Origin: Chryseobacterium aahli
GTDB taxonomy: Bacteria; Bacteroidota; Bacteroidia; Flavobacteriales; Weeksellaceae
NCBI RefSeq assembly: GCF_022699665.1
Contig: NZ_JALDNB010000014.1
Coordinates: 101,383-165,382, forward strand
DNA: 64,000 nucleotides
Reading direction: 5' to 3'
Shown: one piece after another, positions 35,668-44,446 of the stretch
How the letters are laid out: each line of letters begins with the position of its first letter
Position numbering within the stretch: the first letter of the stretch is position 1
Made by a program: the position numbers and the translations under genes
Notes under the pieces: generated by a model
The model's input: only the letters and a program-made list of their open reading frames with translations
Databases searched by the model: none
What the model was told of the DNA's origin: nothing

Positions 35668-38600
35668 TTAAAGCACTCCCATAAATTCCAGATAAGGAGT
35701 CATCAGCTTTTTATCAAAAACAGGAGGTGCTAAATTGGTATCCGATAAGAACTGCTGCGTATTACTTCTGTCATAATAATAGGTGTTTTCGTAAGCTTCT
35801 ACTAATGATTTTCCTTCGTGTACATCTTCTGTGAACAAGCTCAGTAAAGGATAAATTGGTAAATTACTGTTATATTTCCATTGATTAAGCCATTGATGAT
35901 ATTCCATTCCTTTTAAATTGATATCGTAATATTCATTTATTTTGGCACAGAAATCAGTGAGCGAAACATCATTTTCAGGCAAAGGAGAAAGGTGGAAATT
36001 GAGCCCGACTGCTTCTTTCTTTTTACTAATGTGCATAATTGCTTTACACATATAATCTACTGTTGTCAGTTCGTCCTTTAATCCCATCACAAGTGGAAAA
36101 GAATTAAGCTCAACACAGCTTCTGATCAGCGATCCCCACCATTGATTCATCACGGTTGCCCCGGAAGTACTGTGACAAACCGCAAAACCTAACCTGAAAT
36201 TAGTAATAGGAAGTCCTTTTTGCCGTACTTTTTCAGCAATGCTTTCCATTACCCATTTGCTTTTTATATATCCCAGATCTCTGGAGACTGCTGCCATATT
36301 TTGATCGATAGAATCATCTTCATACATCCATGTTTTCTTTGTGAATGGTCTGCCCCAGCTAAATACGCCCATAGAAGACAACAACATCAGAAATTTTATT
36401 TTTCCTGTCACCGCAAGATCAATGATATTATGCAAACCGTCAATATTCGATTTTTTAATTAAAGAATAAGGCTGTACATAACTCACCGAACTTCCCGAAT
36501 GATAAATGACTTCAATATGATTGGTGATGAAGTTGTAGTTTTCATTTTCCATCCCGAAATGAGGCAAGGATAAATCTCCTGTCATCGCAATAATCCGGCT
36601 ATCATAATCAGACGACCATGATAATTTAAATTTTTCAAAAGTGTTTTTAATACGCTCCAACCCTTCTTCCGAAGACGAAGCACGTACCAAACAGTAAATA
36701 TTTGCTGAAGTTTGCTTTAAAAGTTCTTCTAATAAATGAGATCCTACAAAACCTGTTGTACCTGTTAAAAAAATACTTTTAGGATTCTTTAAGATCTCCG
36801 GATTTGGTGATTCATTTATAGTAAAATCAATATGTAATTCCGAATCTTTTATCAATTCGCTGATCATCATTTCAGCTTTACTTTTTTGCGAAATTTCTGT
36901 TTTTATCATTCTATTTTCAACCTCCTTAACTAAAGCTGAAATAGTGGTGTAAATATAAAGTTCCGGCAGACTGATCAGATTTCTGACGGGCTCTGGAAGC
37001 AACATATGCATTTGAGCAAGCAACAATGAATGCCCTCCTAATTCAAAAAAATCATCTTTTTCATTAACATCTTCCAGCGAGAGAAGATCTTTCCAGATAT
37101 GCGTTACGATTTGGGTTAAATTATCTTCTTTCCATTTCGGTAAATTGCTATTTTTCGCTTGATTTTCAGGAATTTCCAACAATTTTTTATCTATTTTTCC
37201 GGCATGGTTCAAAGGCATTTGATCTACAATAAAAATCTTGTCAGGAAGCATATAAGCAGGCATTACCTGTTGTAATTTCGCCTTTATATTCTGTAAAACT
37301 TTTGCCTGATCTTCATCTGTTGCAAGCTGAATAAAAGCAATTAAAGCCGGCAAACCATTTTCTTTTCTTTGAACTTTAACCGCACTTTGAGTGATCTGTG
37401 GCAATTTTGAGATATTATATTCAATCTCGGCAAGTTCGATTCTATATCCTCGGATCTTAACCTGATCGTCTTTTCTTCCGAAAAACTCAAGATTTCCGTC
37501 TTCTCTGCGCAGAGCCATGTCTCCGGTTTTATAAAGCGTTCTACCATTATTTAATTGATCCAAAAGCCATTCTGGAGCCTGAATAAAAGATTTTTGAGTG
37601 TCTTCTTCACGATGTAAATATCCTAACGCCAGTTGAGAACCTCCGATATAAATTTCTCCAACTGTACCATCTGTTACTGGTTTCAAATTCTCGTCTAATA
37701 GAAATACATCGACAAATGGCATTGCAGTTCCAATAATTTTTGGATTAATTTCTTCTTTAAATTCAAAATTACTCACCGCAACGGTAGCTTCGGTTGGTCC
37801 GTAACTATTGATCAGTCGTATCTTTTTGTACCATGATTTTATAGTGTTTTCAGTACAAGCTTCACCTCCGATAGCTATTGTTTGTAGATTTCCGATAGGT
37901 TTGTTTAAAGGTAACGAAGCCAAAACCATCGGCGGCATCAAAGGAATGGTATCAATATTATGGGTAACAATAAAATCTAAAAGTGGTTCGCCCACGATTT
38001 TATTATTTGGATATAAATGCATCTTAGCCGCTTTGATTAATGGCGTCCAGATATCTATGATGGCAGCATCAAAGCTCGGAGAAGCAAATTGCAGGGTTAT
38101 ATTATCAGCCGATAAGTCTAAAACTTTTGCCTGATATTGTACAAAATTATAAAATGAATGATGTGAAATAATCACTCCTTTTGGCATTCCTGTGCTGCCG
38201 GAAGTGTAAATTACATAAGCCGGATTTTCAGGAACAATATCAATTAAAAGGTTTTCAGTCGACCTATTTTGAAAACTTTCGTCAGAAACTAAAGAATCTA
38301 GTGCAATACTTTGGATATGATCATTACTGACTTTATCTAAATATTGATCTACGCTGAGCATCAGTTTGATTTTTGAATCATCAATCATCATTTGAATTCT
38401 GGCTTGTGGTAATTCACCGTCAATAGGTAAATAAGTCGCGCCAGTTTTTAAAATAGCTAAGAAAGCAATAATACGGGTTGTTGATTGAGGAATACAAACT
38501 CCGATCAATGCTCCTTTTTCAATCTTTTGAGTTTGTAAATAGTGCGCTAATTGATTGGCTTTTGCATTAAGTTTTTCATAAGTCGTTTTTTCAGAGCCAT

Positions 38601-38736
38601 TGATAATGGCAATTTTTTCAGAATACTCTTTTGAGATTTTCTCAATTTGTTTTACAATATCGACTGCATTATTCTGGGAATTGCTTTCCAAAAAATTATT
38701 CGAATAAAAATTTACCGTGTCTAGTTCTTTTTTCAT
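35668..38736 (-). CDS. NRPS-like carboxylate reductase (adenylation-thiolation-reductase)
   Basis: A 1022-residue single-module enzyme. The adenylation domain (about 25-520) has YVIYTSGSTGMPKGV near 174-188, NSYGPTEATVAV near 310, KTGDMALRREDG near 403 and NHAGKIDKK near 510. The carrier domain has DDFFELGGHSLL with Ser570 as the pantetheine site. The C-terminal thioester reductase starts with FLTGTTGFVGSHLL near 656 and has a YIKSK active-site pair. No condensation domain is present. The layout predicts activation of one amino or carboxylic acid and release as aldehyde or alcohol. The phosphopantetheinyl transferase gene diverges from it 238 bases away. Confidence 0.9.
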   Translation of the reverse strand: MKKELDTVNFYSNNFLESNSQNNAVDIVKQIEKISKEYSEKIAIINGSEKTTYEKLNAKANQLAHYLQTQKIEKGALIGVCIPQSTTRIIAFLAILKTGATYLPIDGELPQARIQMMIDDSKIKLMLSVDQYLDKVSNDHIQSIALDSLVSDESFQNRSTENLLIDIVPENPAYVIYTSGSTGMPKGVIISHHSFYNFVQYQAKVLDLSADNITLQFASPSFDAAIIDIWTPLIKAAKMHLYPNNKIVGEPLLDFIVTHNIDTIPLMPPMVLASLPLNKPIGNLQTIAIGGEACTENTIKSWYKKIRLINSYGPTEATVAVSNFEFKEEINPKIIGTAMPFVDVFLLDENLKPVTDGTVGEIYIGGSQLALGYLHREEDTQKSFIQAPEWLLDQLNNGRTLYKTGDMALRREDGNLEFFGRKDDQVKIRGYRIELAEIEYNISKLPQITQSAVKVQRKENGLPALIAFIQLATDEDQAKVLQNIKAKLQQVMPAYMLPDKIFIVDQMPLNHAGKIDKKLLEIPENQAKNSNLPKWKEDNLTQIVTHIWKDLLSLEDVNEKDDFFELGGHSLLLAQMHMLLPEPVRNLISLPELYIYTTISALVKEVENRMIKTEISQKSKAEMMISELIKDSELHIDFTINESPNPEILKNPKSIFLTGTTGFVGSHLLEELLKQTSANIYCLVRASSSEEGLERIKNTFEKFKLSWSSDYDSRIIAMTGDLSLPHFGMENENYNFITNHIEVIYHSGSSVSYVQPYSLIKKSNIDGLHNIIDLAVTGKIKFLMLLSSMGVFSWGRPFTKKTWMYEDDSIDQNMAAVSRDLGYIKSKWVMESIAEKVRQKGLPITNFRLGFAVCHSTSGATVMNQWWGSLIRSCVELNSFPLVMGLKDELTTVDYMCKAIMHISKKKEAVGLNFHLSPLPENDVSLTDFCAKINEYYDINLKGMEYHQWLNQWKYNSNLPIYPLLSLFTEDVHEGKSLVEAYENTYYYDRSNTQQFLSDTNLAPPVFDKKLMTPYLEFMGVL

Positions 38737-38974
38737 GGTTTAAAATTTTATGTTAAAATTTGGTATCAGTATTTAACATAAAATTAGAAAAAAAATATAT
38801 CCGAAATTATAGTGAACAAATAAATTTTTAAGCGTTAATAAAAATTAACATGTAGTTTTCTGATTTGTAAATATTTGCGAAATTTTGTGAACCCAAATTT
38901 TTACATTATTTTTAAATAATCAAATCACTTAATAATGAGAAACTGTCTTGTTTTGAACACTAAAGATTTAAAAA

Positions 38975-39634
38975 ATGTTAAAAATATTATATTCATATAT
39001 TGATAAGAATAAACATAATTATTTATTACACGAAAAACTTGTTGAAATGCCCTTAGATTTTCAACAGAGAGTTTCGAGATATAAAAAATGGCAGAATGTA
39101 CAAGCGTCAATAATCGGACGTTTATTATTAGATAATCTCATAAAAACATTTGATTTAAATTTAAGTATTGAAAAATTAGTGTACAATTCAAATCAAAAGC
39201 CCTATTTTGAAAACACTAATATCTTCTTTAATGTTTCTCATACAGAAGATATTGTTGTTTGCGTAATAACAGATATAAATGAGATAGGCATTGATATTGA
39301 AAAATTACAAAATATCAATATAAATAATTTTAAAAATTTTTTAACCAGACATGAATGGGAAACTTTAAATAATTCTCAAAATGCTATGGATAGTTTTATC
39401 TCTCTTTGGACACAAAAAGAATCTGTAATTAAGGCTACAGGCTACGGTCTTAGTTTAAATCTCGCATCATTTGAAATAGAAAATGATAATACAACTGTCA
39501 TAGATAATAATATTTACTCAGTAAAAGATATATATATCAATCAAAAATATAAATGTCATTTGGCTATTAAAGGTGATTTTCTGCAAACTGTTGATATAGA
39601 ATTATTAAATGAATATTTAAAAAGGCTCCTATAA
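38975..39634 (+). CDS. Sfp-type 4'-phosphopantetheinyl transferase
   Basis: A 219-residue enzyme of the Sfp/AcpT superfamily. The metal-binding motif NEIGIDIEKLQ lies near residues 103-113 and the second motif LWTQKESVIKATGYGLS near 145-163, with an upstream NVSHTEDIVVCVI. It transfers phosphopantetheine from CoA to carrier-protein serines. The divergent arrangement with the reductase gene suggests that it activates Ser570 of that protein. The AT-rich region between the two starts must hold both promoters; I cannot place them with confidence. Confidence 0.88.
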   Translation: MLKILYSYIDKNKHNYLLHEKLVEMPLDFQQRVSRYKKWQNVQASIIGRLLLDNLIKTFDLNLSIEKLVYNSNQKPYFENTNIFFNVSHTEDIVVCVITDINEIGIDIEKLQNININNFKNFLTRHEWETLNNSQNAMDSFISLWTQKESVIKATGYGLSLNLASFEIENDNTTVIDNNIYSVKDIYINQKYKCHLAIKGDFLQTVDIELLNEYLKRLL

Positions 39635-39735
39635 TGTTGTTATCATTATAAATGAATTCAATTTTTAGCCAAATTAAACTTAAAGCATTATCTGCATAGA
39701 TTTCTCAAATGTTTATTTAGAAAAATTTTAATTTT

Positions 39736-39774
39736 CAGTGTTTTTCCTATGCGACAAACAGTGTTTTCCCTGTG
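39736..39774 (+). promoter_or_regulatory. Direct repeat upstream of the eCIS operon, candidate operator
   Basis: CAGTGTTTTTCCTATG (39736-39751) and CAGTGTTTTCCCTGTG (39759-39774) match at 13 of 16 bases with a 23-bp period, about two helical turns. They lie 48 bases before the first eCIS start codon. This geometry suits a dimeric activator. Confidence 0.5.
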
Positions 39775-39821
39775 GTATGTAATATTATTATTACACAACT
39801 TTGTTGGTATAAACTGAAGCC

Positions 39822-40520
39822 ATGAAAATCACAGAGTTCCTTTCGAAACTTGTTGCTGCTATAAATGCGGAAATAGCAGGAACATCAATTGTCGAATTAG
39901 CCAATGTAGCTACTTTGAACGATGGAGATGAATTTCTGACTTCCAAATCTACCATAATTTTATCCATTGTAAATATAGAAGAAGATAAAATACTTAAAAA
40001 TCAGACCTTATATAAAAATTATATTCAACCAAGCAATACCATAGCAAAATACAAAAATCCTACTCAGAATTTAATTTTATCACTTCTGTTCACATCTTAT
40101 AATATAAAACAATCCGATTACGCTACAGGAATCGAAAAACTAGAAGTGGTAATTAAATACCTTCAAAACAACCGAGTTTTTTATTGGCAACCTCCCAATG
40201 ATAATTTATTGAAAAACGAACCAAAACACGATTATGAAAAGTTCATTTTTGAAATAGTAAGCCTAAAAATCGACCAACTGAACCAAATGTGGTCTTATCT
40301 CGGGTCAAAATACATGCCTTCAGTTTTGTATCAGGTGAGAATGATCCCTATCCAGAATGAAGAAAGTCTTAAGGATAAAGAAGTTATTAAAATCTCTAAA
40401 GTTCAATTGTGGGAAAATGACAAAGAAGATTTAGCAGGATTATTAGAAAGCGGAGAATATAAAATAGAAGATGAAAAGTTACCCAAAAAAGATTGGAAAA
40501 TAGTTCCTGTAGAAAAATAA
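39822..40520 (+). CDS. eCIS tail-terminator/cap protein (DUF4255, Pvc16/Afp16-like)
   Basis: A 232-residue protein with the DUF4255 pattern: an N-terminal helix, STIILSIVNIEEDKILKN near 46-63, LILSLLFTSYN near 85, and SVLYQVRMIPIQNE near 166. Afp16-like proteins cap the distal end of the tube and sheath and set particle length. It is the first gene of a tight operon and lies 28 bases before the sheath gene, an order I recall for Bacteroidota eCIS loci. Confidence 0.8.
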   Translation: MKITEFLSKLVAAINAEIAGTSIVELANVATLNDGDEFLTSKSTIILSIVNIEEDKILKNQTLYKNYIQPSNTIAKYKNPTQNLILSLLFTSYNIKQSDYATGIEKLEVVIKYLQNNRVFYWQPPNDNLLKNEPKHDYEKFIFEIVSLKIDQLNQMWSYLGSKYMPSVLYQVRMIPIQNEESLKDKEVIKISKVQLWENDKEDLAGLLESGEYKIEDEKLPKKDWKIVPVEK

Positions 40521-40548
40521 ATAAATGTAAACCAATAAATACTGTATC

Positions 40549-42555
40549 ATGAATATTAGCTCAATTAAAACGCCTGGAGTGTACATTAACGAGATTGATG
40601 CATTTCCTCCATCCATTGCCAATGTGGCAACCGCCATACCTGCTTTTGTAGGATTTACAGAAAAATATCCAAAGAAAAATAATCCCATCAAGATAACCTC
40701 TATGCTGGAGTACGAACAAGTTTTTGGAGGAGCAGCAGAACCCAAGAGCGTGACAGTAGTTCTAGACGCAAACAATCAAGCCACCGACGAATGTAAGATT
40801 ACAGAAAGCGATTATAAACTCTACAATAGTTTACGACTTTTTTATGCCAATGGTGGCGGAATTAGTTACATCGTTTCTGTTGGTTTGTACGGAGAAGCTA
40901 TCACAAAAAAATTGTTTACGGATGGTTTAAAAGAATTAGAAAAAAAAGATGAGCCTACTTTATTACTTTTCCCAGATGCAGTAAGTTTATCTGCTGCGGA
41001 TCTAAGCGAAGTACAAAAAGCGGCATTAGCGCAATGTAACGATCTTATGGATAGGTTTACCATTATGGATGTAAAACAAACCGAAAATCAAAACAATGCT
41101 GGAAATCTAGATTCCGATAGCGAAGAATTCAGAACGGCTGTTGGAAATCAATTCCTAAAATACGGAGCAGCTTATTATCCTTATTTGCAAGCTAATTTCC
41201 CAAGTAAATTCAGATTCAAAAATATTAATGGAACAGCAGATGGGAAAGTTAATTTTAAATCTATTTATTCAGGAGATGCTGCAATTGTTTCCTTAATTGA
41301 AGATTCTGAAGGTATACAAAGTGATTATGATACAATTGTAAATAAATGGAATCCCGATGAACCAGATCCATTTTATGCTAATAAAAGTCTTACATTGCCT
41401 ATCACTCGTATAAACTTGAATGATAATATAGTAAAATGTTGGAATCTGTTAGCAATACTTGCAGATACAACCACTATAAAAAACGGCAATCAAGAAGCGT
41501 TTATTAATAATTTAATATCCGTTAATCTTAAAAAATCTGTTCAGAATTTATTTGATTTAAAGAAAGTTTACGAAGAGTCAGATTTAGAGTTTGTTGATAA
41601 TTCGGATCCAGAACACCCAACCCTCGAAGATGTGGTTGCTCTACCTCCTATTTATAATAGCGTTACCTATAAAGCTCCTTGGGAAGATATTGGAGATTTG
41701 GCAGAAAATAATCCTAATCCTTATTTGCATATCATAAAAAATGTCCCAAAAGTAGATGAAGTAGTTGGACCAGATCCTGTAGACGAGATACCACAACATA
41801 AAGAGGCAGATTATGCTTTAGTTCAGTCAATAGTACAAAAAATTCAATCTGGTATCATCCAATCTATGGAATTGGTTTTAAAATCTATTGAAAATTATGT
41901 ATTGGAAACTGAAAACACTTTAACCTCCAATATTCCAATATACCCAGCAGTTATTTCCAAACTTTCCCAAAAACTGAACACTGTTCCACCTTCGGGAGCT
42001 ATTGCAGGAATTTATGCACAAACAGACGCTACAAGAGGCGTTTGGAAAGCTCCGGCTAATGTAAGCGTAAACGGAATTGTAGGTTTAACAGACGATCTCA
42101 ACGATAAAGATCAACAGGAAATGAACATCCATGAAACAGGAAAATCCATCAATGCAATCCGAAAATTTACAGGAAGAGGTACTCTTGTTTGGGGAGCAAG
42201 AACTTTAGCAGGAAACAGCAACGATTGGCGATACGTTAATGTAAGACGATTAGCCAATATGATTGAAGAATCTGTGAAAAAAGCCTGTATGCAGTTTGTG
42301 TTTGAGCCTAATGTTGCACAGACATGGGTAAATGTAAAAGGGATGATAGAAAACTACCTTACCACTCTTTGGAACGATGGTGCTTTGGCAGGAGCAAAAC
42401 CAGAACACGCATTTTTTGTAGCAGTCGGATTAAACCAAACCATGTCTGCACAGGATATTCTGGATGGTAAAATGATTGTGAAAATAGGATACGCTCCTTC
42501 AAGACCCGCAGAATTTATCATTTTGGAATTCAAACAAATGCAACAAAAATCTTAA
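40549..42555 (+). CDS. eCIS contractile sheath protein
   Basis: A 668-residue sheath subunit like Afp2-4/Pvc2-4. The N-terminus (KTPGVYINEIDAFPPSIANVATAIPAFVGFTE) and the C-terminal region (INAIRKFTGRGTLVWGARTLAG, then WRYVNVRRLANMIEESVKKA) are the conserved phage-type sheath parts that form the interlocking arms. The middle (about 150-480) is a large variable insertion exposed on the particle surface. Only one sheath gene is present, whereas Afp and PVC use three. Confidence 0.92.
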   Translation: MNISSIKTPGVYINEIDAFPPSIANVATAIPAFVGFTEKYPKKNNPIKITSMLEYEQVFGGAAEPKSVTVVLDANNQATDECKITESDYKLYNSLRLFYANGGGISYIVSVGLYGEAITKKLFTDGLKELEKKDEPTLLLFPDAVSLSAADLSEVQKAALAQCNDLMDRFTIMDVKQTENQNNAGNLDSDSEEFRTAVGNQFLKYGAAYYPYLQANFPSKFRFKNINGTADGKVNFKSIYSGDAAIVSLIEDSEGIQSDYDTIVNKWNPDEPDPFYANKSLTLPITRINLNDNIVKCWNLLAILADTTTIKNGNQEAFINNLISVNLKKSVQNLFDLKKVYEESDLEFVDNSDPEHPTLEDVVALPPIYNSVTYKAPWEDIGDLAENNPNPYLHIIKNVPKVDEVVGPDPVDEIPQHKEADYALVQSIVQKIQSGIIQSMELVLKSIENYVLETENTLTSNIPIYPAVISKLSQKLNTVPPSGAIAGIYAQTDATRGVWKAPANVSVNGIVGLTDDLNDKDQQEMNIHETGKSINAIRKFTGRGTLVWGARTLAGNSNDWRYVNVRRLANMIEESVKKACMQFVFEPNVAQTWVNVKGMIENYLTTLWNDGALAGAKPEHAFFVAVGLNQTMSAQDILDGKMIVKIGYAPSRPAEFIILEFKQMQQKS

Positions 42556-42579
42556 TTATTAACTCTAAAACTATACATC

Positions 42580-43017
42580 ATGCCAAATACAGATTTTCCA
42601 CTACCAAAGTTTCACTTCAGTGTAGAATGGGGCGGTAGCAAAATGGCTTTTACAGAAGTTTCCGGATTAAATAAAGAAATGGATGTTATTGAACATCGCG
42701 TAGGATCAAGTCCCGAATTCTTTAAAAAGAAAATGCCCGGAATGCTGAAACTTAGCAATATTACGCTCAAAAGAGGAGTCTTTGCAGGAGATAATGAGTT
42801 CTATGAATGGTACAATACGGTTGCATTAAATACCGTTGAACGTCGAAATATTACCATCTCTTTATTAGACGAAAACCACGAACCAAAAGTGGTCTGGAAA
42901 GTAAAAGACTGTTTTATAGTTTCTTTAAAATGTACAGATATGAAATCTGATGCGAATGAAGCAGCTATAGACACGGTAGAAATAGCCAATCACGGATTTA
43001 CAATGGAACACGTATAA
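42580..43017 (+). CDS. eCIS inner tube protein (gp19-like, Afp1-like)
   Basis: A 145-residue tube subunit with the phage gp19 pattern: LPKFHFSVEWGGSKMAFTEVSGL near 8-30, EHRVGSSPEFFKKKMPG near 37-53, TLKRGVF near 62, and an ITISLLDENHEPKVVWKVKDC hairpin near 90-110. Hexamers stack into the inner tube that carries cargo. It lies 24 bases after the sheath gene and is followed by a second tube gene. Confidence 0.9.
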   Translation: MPNTDFPLPKFHFSVEWGGSKMAFTEVSGLNKEMDVIEHRVGSSPEFFKKKMPGMLKLSNITLKRGVFAGDNEFYEWYNTVALNTVERRNITISLLDENHEPKVVWKVKDCFIVSLKCTDMKSDANEAAIDTVEIANHGFTMEHV

Positions 43018-43029
43018 ATCTAAAACATT

Positions 43030-43488
43030 ATGTCTGACAGCAATCCCATCCCAGGTTTTCACTTTTCTGTAATCTTTGAACTATTGCCGCAATTTAGTGT
43101 CGATACAAAATTTCAAAGCGTTAACGGACTGAAAGTTACCATGGAAACCGAACCTTACACGGAAGGCGGGCAAAATAAATTCAAGCATAATTTGCCCTTA
43201 CGTTCCGGATATCAGGATTTGGTTCTGAAAAGAGGATTAACTTCAGATATGTCTGGTTTGTCGATGTGGTGCAGTCAGGCGTTGGAAGATTTTGTTTTTT
43301 ATCCTGCCAATCTGATTATTTCTTTATTAAACGAAAAAGGAAACCCTCTGAAAGTCTGGTATGTATCACACGCCATTCCGTTGAGTTATGAATTCAGTGA
43401 TTTTGATGCCGAACAGAATAAAATTGTTATCGAAACTATAACGCTGAAATATAACTTTTTTAAAGAACTTCTAGTTCCTAATTTTTAA
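43030..43488 (+). CDS. eCIS tube initiator protein (Afp5-like)
   Basis: A 152-residue gp19-like protein related to the previous one but distinct: PGFHFSVIFELLPQFSVDTKFQSVNGL, LVLKRGLTSDMSGLS, and an IISLLNEKGNPLKVWYV hairpin. In Afp and AlgoCIS such a second tube protein forms the first ring between spike and tube. Its position directly before DUF5908 and the LysM-type adaptor matches that role. Confidence 0.83.
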   Translation: MSDSNPIPGFHFSVIFELLPQFSVDTKFQSVNGLKVTMETEPYTEGGQNKFKHNLPLRSGYQDLVLKRGLTSDMSGLSMWCSQALEDFVFYPANLIISLLNEKGNPLKVWYVSHAIPLSYEFSDFDAEQNKIVIETITLKYNFFKELLVPNF

Positions 43489-43499
43489 TAATTGAAAAA

Positions 43500-43673
43500 A
43501 TGGCTATTCAGATTAAAGAATTACACATCAAAGTAAAGATTGAAGAAGAGCCGGTAAATTCTGCCCGTTCTCAGCAAATAGATCCTTCAAAAATACAGGA
43601 ACTAAAATCGCAGCTCATTAAAGAGTGTACCCGTGAAGTATTGGAAAAACTTAAAGAAAGAAAAGAAAGATGA
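43500..43673 (+). CDS. Small DUF5908-like eCIS protein
   Basis: A 57-residue reading frame from the ATG at 43500. It starts MAIQIKELHIKVKIEE and ends in a Glu/Lys-rich amphipathic helix (LKSQLIKECTREVLEKLKERK). This is the pattern of DUF5908, a short protein found in many eCIS loci between tube initiator and LysM-type adaptor. The stop overlaps the next start (ATGA), so translation is coupled. Confidence 0.75.
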   Translation: MAIQIKELHIKVKIEEEPVNSARSQQIDPSKIQELKSQLIKECTREVLEKLKERKER

Positions 43674-44440
43674 TACAAGCAGCATTAGGGATTATAGACA
43701 AAATGCGGATAGAAGTATATGAAACCAACGACTATAAAAAGACTCCTAAAAAAACCATTTTTGTTCAGCTTAATCCCGAAAAATACAGTCTTAAACATAA
43801 TGTAATGTTTTGTGATGGGCAGCCGATGGGAGCTTCTTCTAATAATTTAAGTTTTAACAGAATAGAAGGGGAAGAAGTCACTTTTGATTTTGTTTTTGAC
43901 AGTTCGGGAGTTGTGCCTCCGGGAAAAATAAAAGACGGAAAAGGAGAAATGTCTTTGCTAGATAAAGCAGGAGATGTTCTTGATGCTTTATCGCCTGCAA
44001 TCGTAAATCCTTTTGCAGAAATTAAAACGGTGGAAAAAGACGTAGAAGAGTTTAAAAATCTTGTAATGGGCTATAACGGGAAAACCCATCAGACTGCCTA
44101 TTTACAGATTCTTTGGGGAGGTTACAAGTTGCAATGTCGCCTAAAAAGTATGGATATAGAGTATATGCTTTTCAGGAAAGATGGAAGACCGATTAGAGCA
44201 AAGGCAAAATGTATTTTTAAAGGTACCGCGACGTATGATGTGATGGTAGCCAAACAAAATAAAATGTCTCCTGATTTAACTCATCTCAGAACGGTTAATA
44301 TGAATGACAAGCTGGCTTTAATGGCAGAAAATATTTATGAAAACCCTTCATATTACATTGATGTAGCTCAAACCAATCAATTATTAAGTTTCAGAAAAAT
44401 AGAAACCGGGCAAAACATTTCGTTTCCGCCTATTAAATAA
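43670..44440 (+). CDS. eCIS tube/LysM adaptor protein (Afp7-like)
   Basis: A 256-residue protein of the CIS tube family. FVQLNPEKYSLKHNV near 27-41 and an EEVTFDFVFDSSGVV strand near 66-80 are typical, then QILWGGYKLQCRLKSMDIEYMLFRKDGRPIRAKA near 145-178. The C-terminus NPSYYIDVAQTNQLLSFRKIETGQNI is the short LysM-like segment. Afp7-like proteins connect the tube initiator to the spike trimer. It lies six bases before the spike gene. Confidence 0.83.
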   Translation: MIQAALGIIDKMRIEVYETNDYKKTPKKTIFVQLNPEKYSLKHNVMFCDGQPMGASSNNLSFNRIEGEEVTFDFVFDSSGVVPPGKIKDGKGEMSLLDKAGDVLDALSPAIVNPFAEIKTVEKDVEEFKNLVMGYNGKTHQTAYLQILWGGYKLQCRLKSMDIEYMLFRKDGRPIRAKAKCIFKGTATYDVMVAKQNKMSPDLTHLRTVNMNDKLALMAENIYENPSYYIDVAQTNQLLSFRKIETGQNISFPPIK

Positions 44441-44446
44441 AATGAT

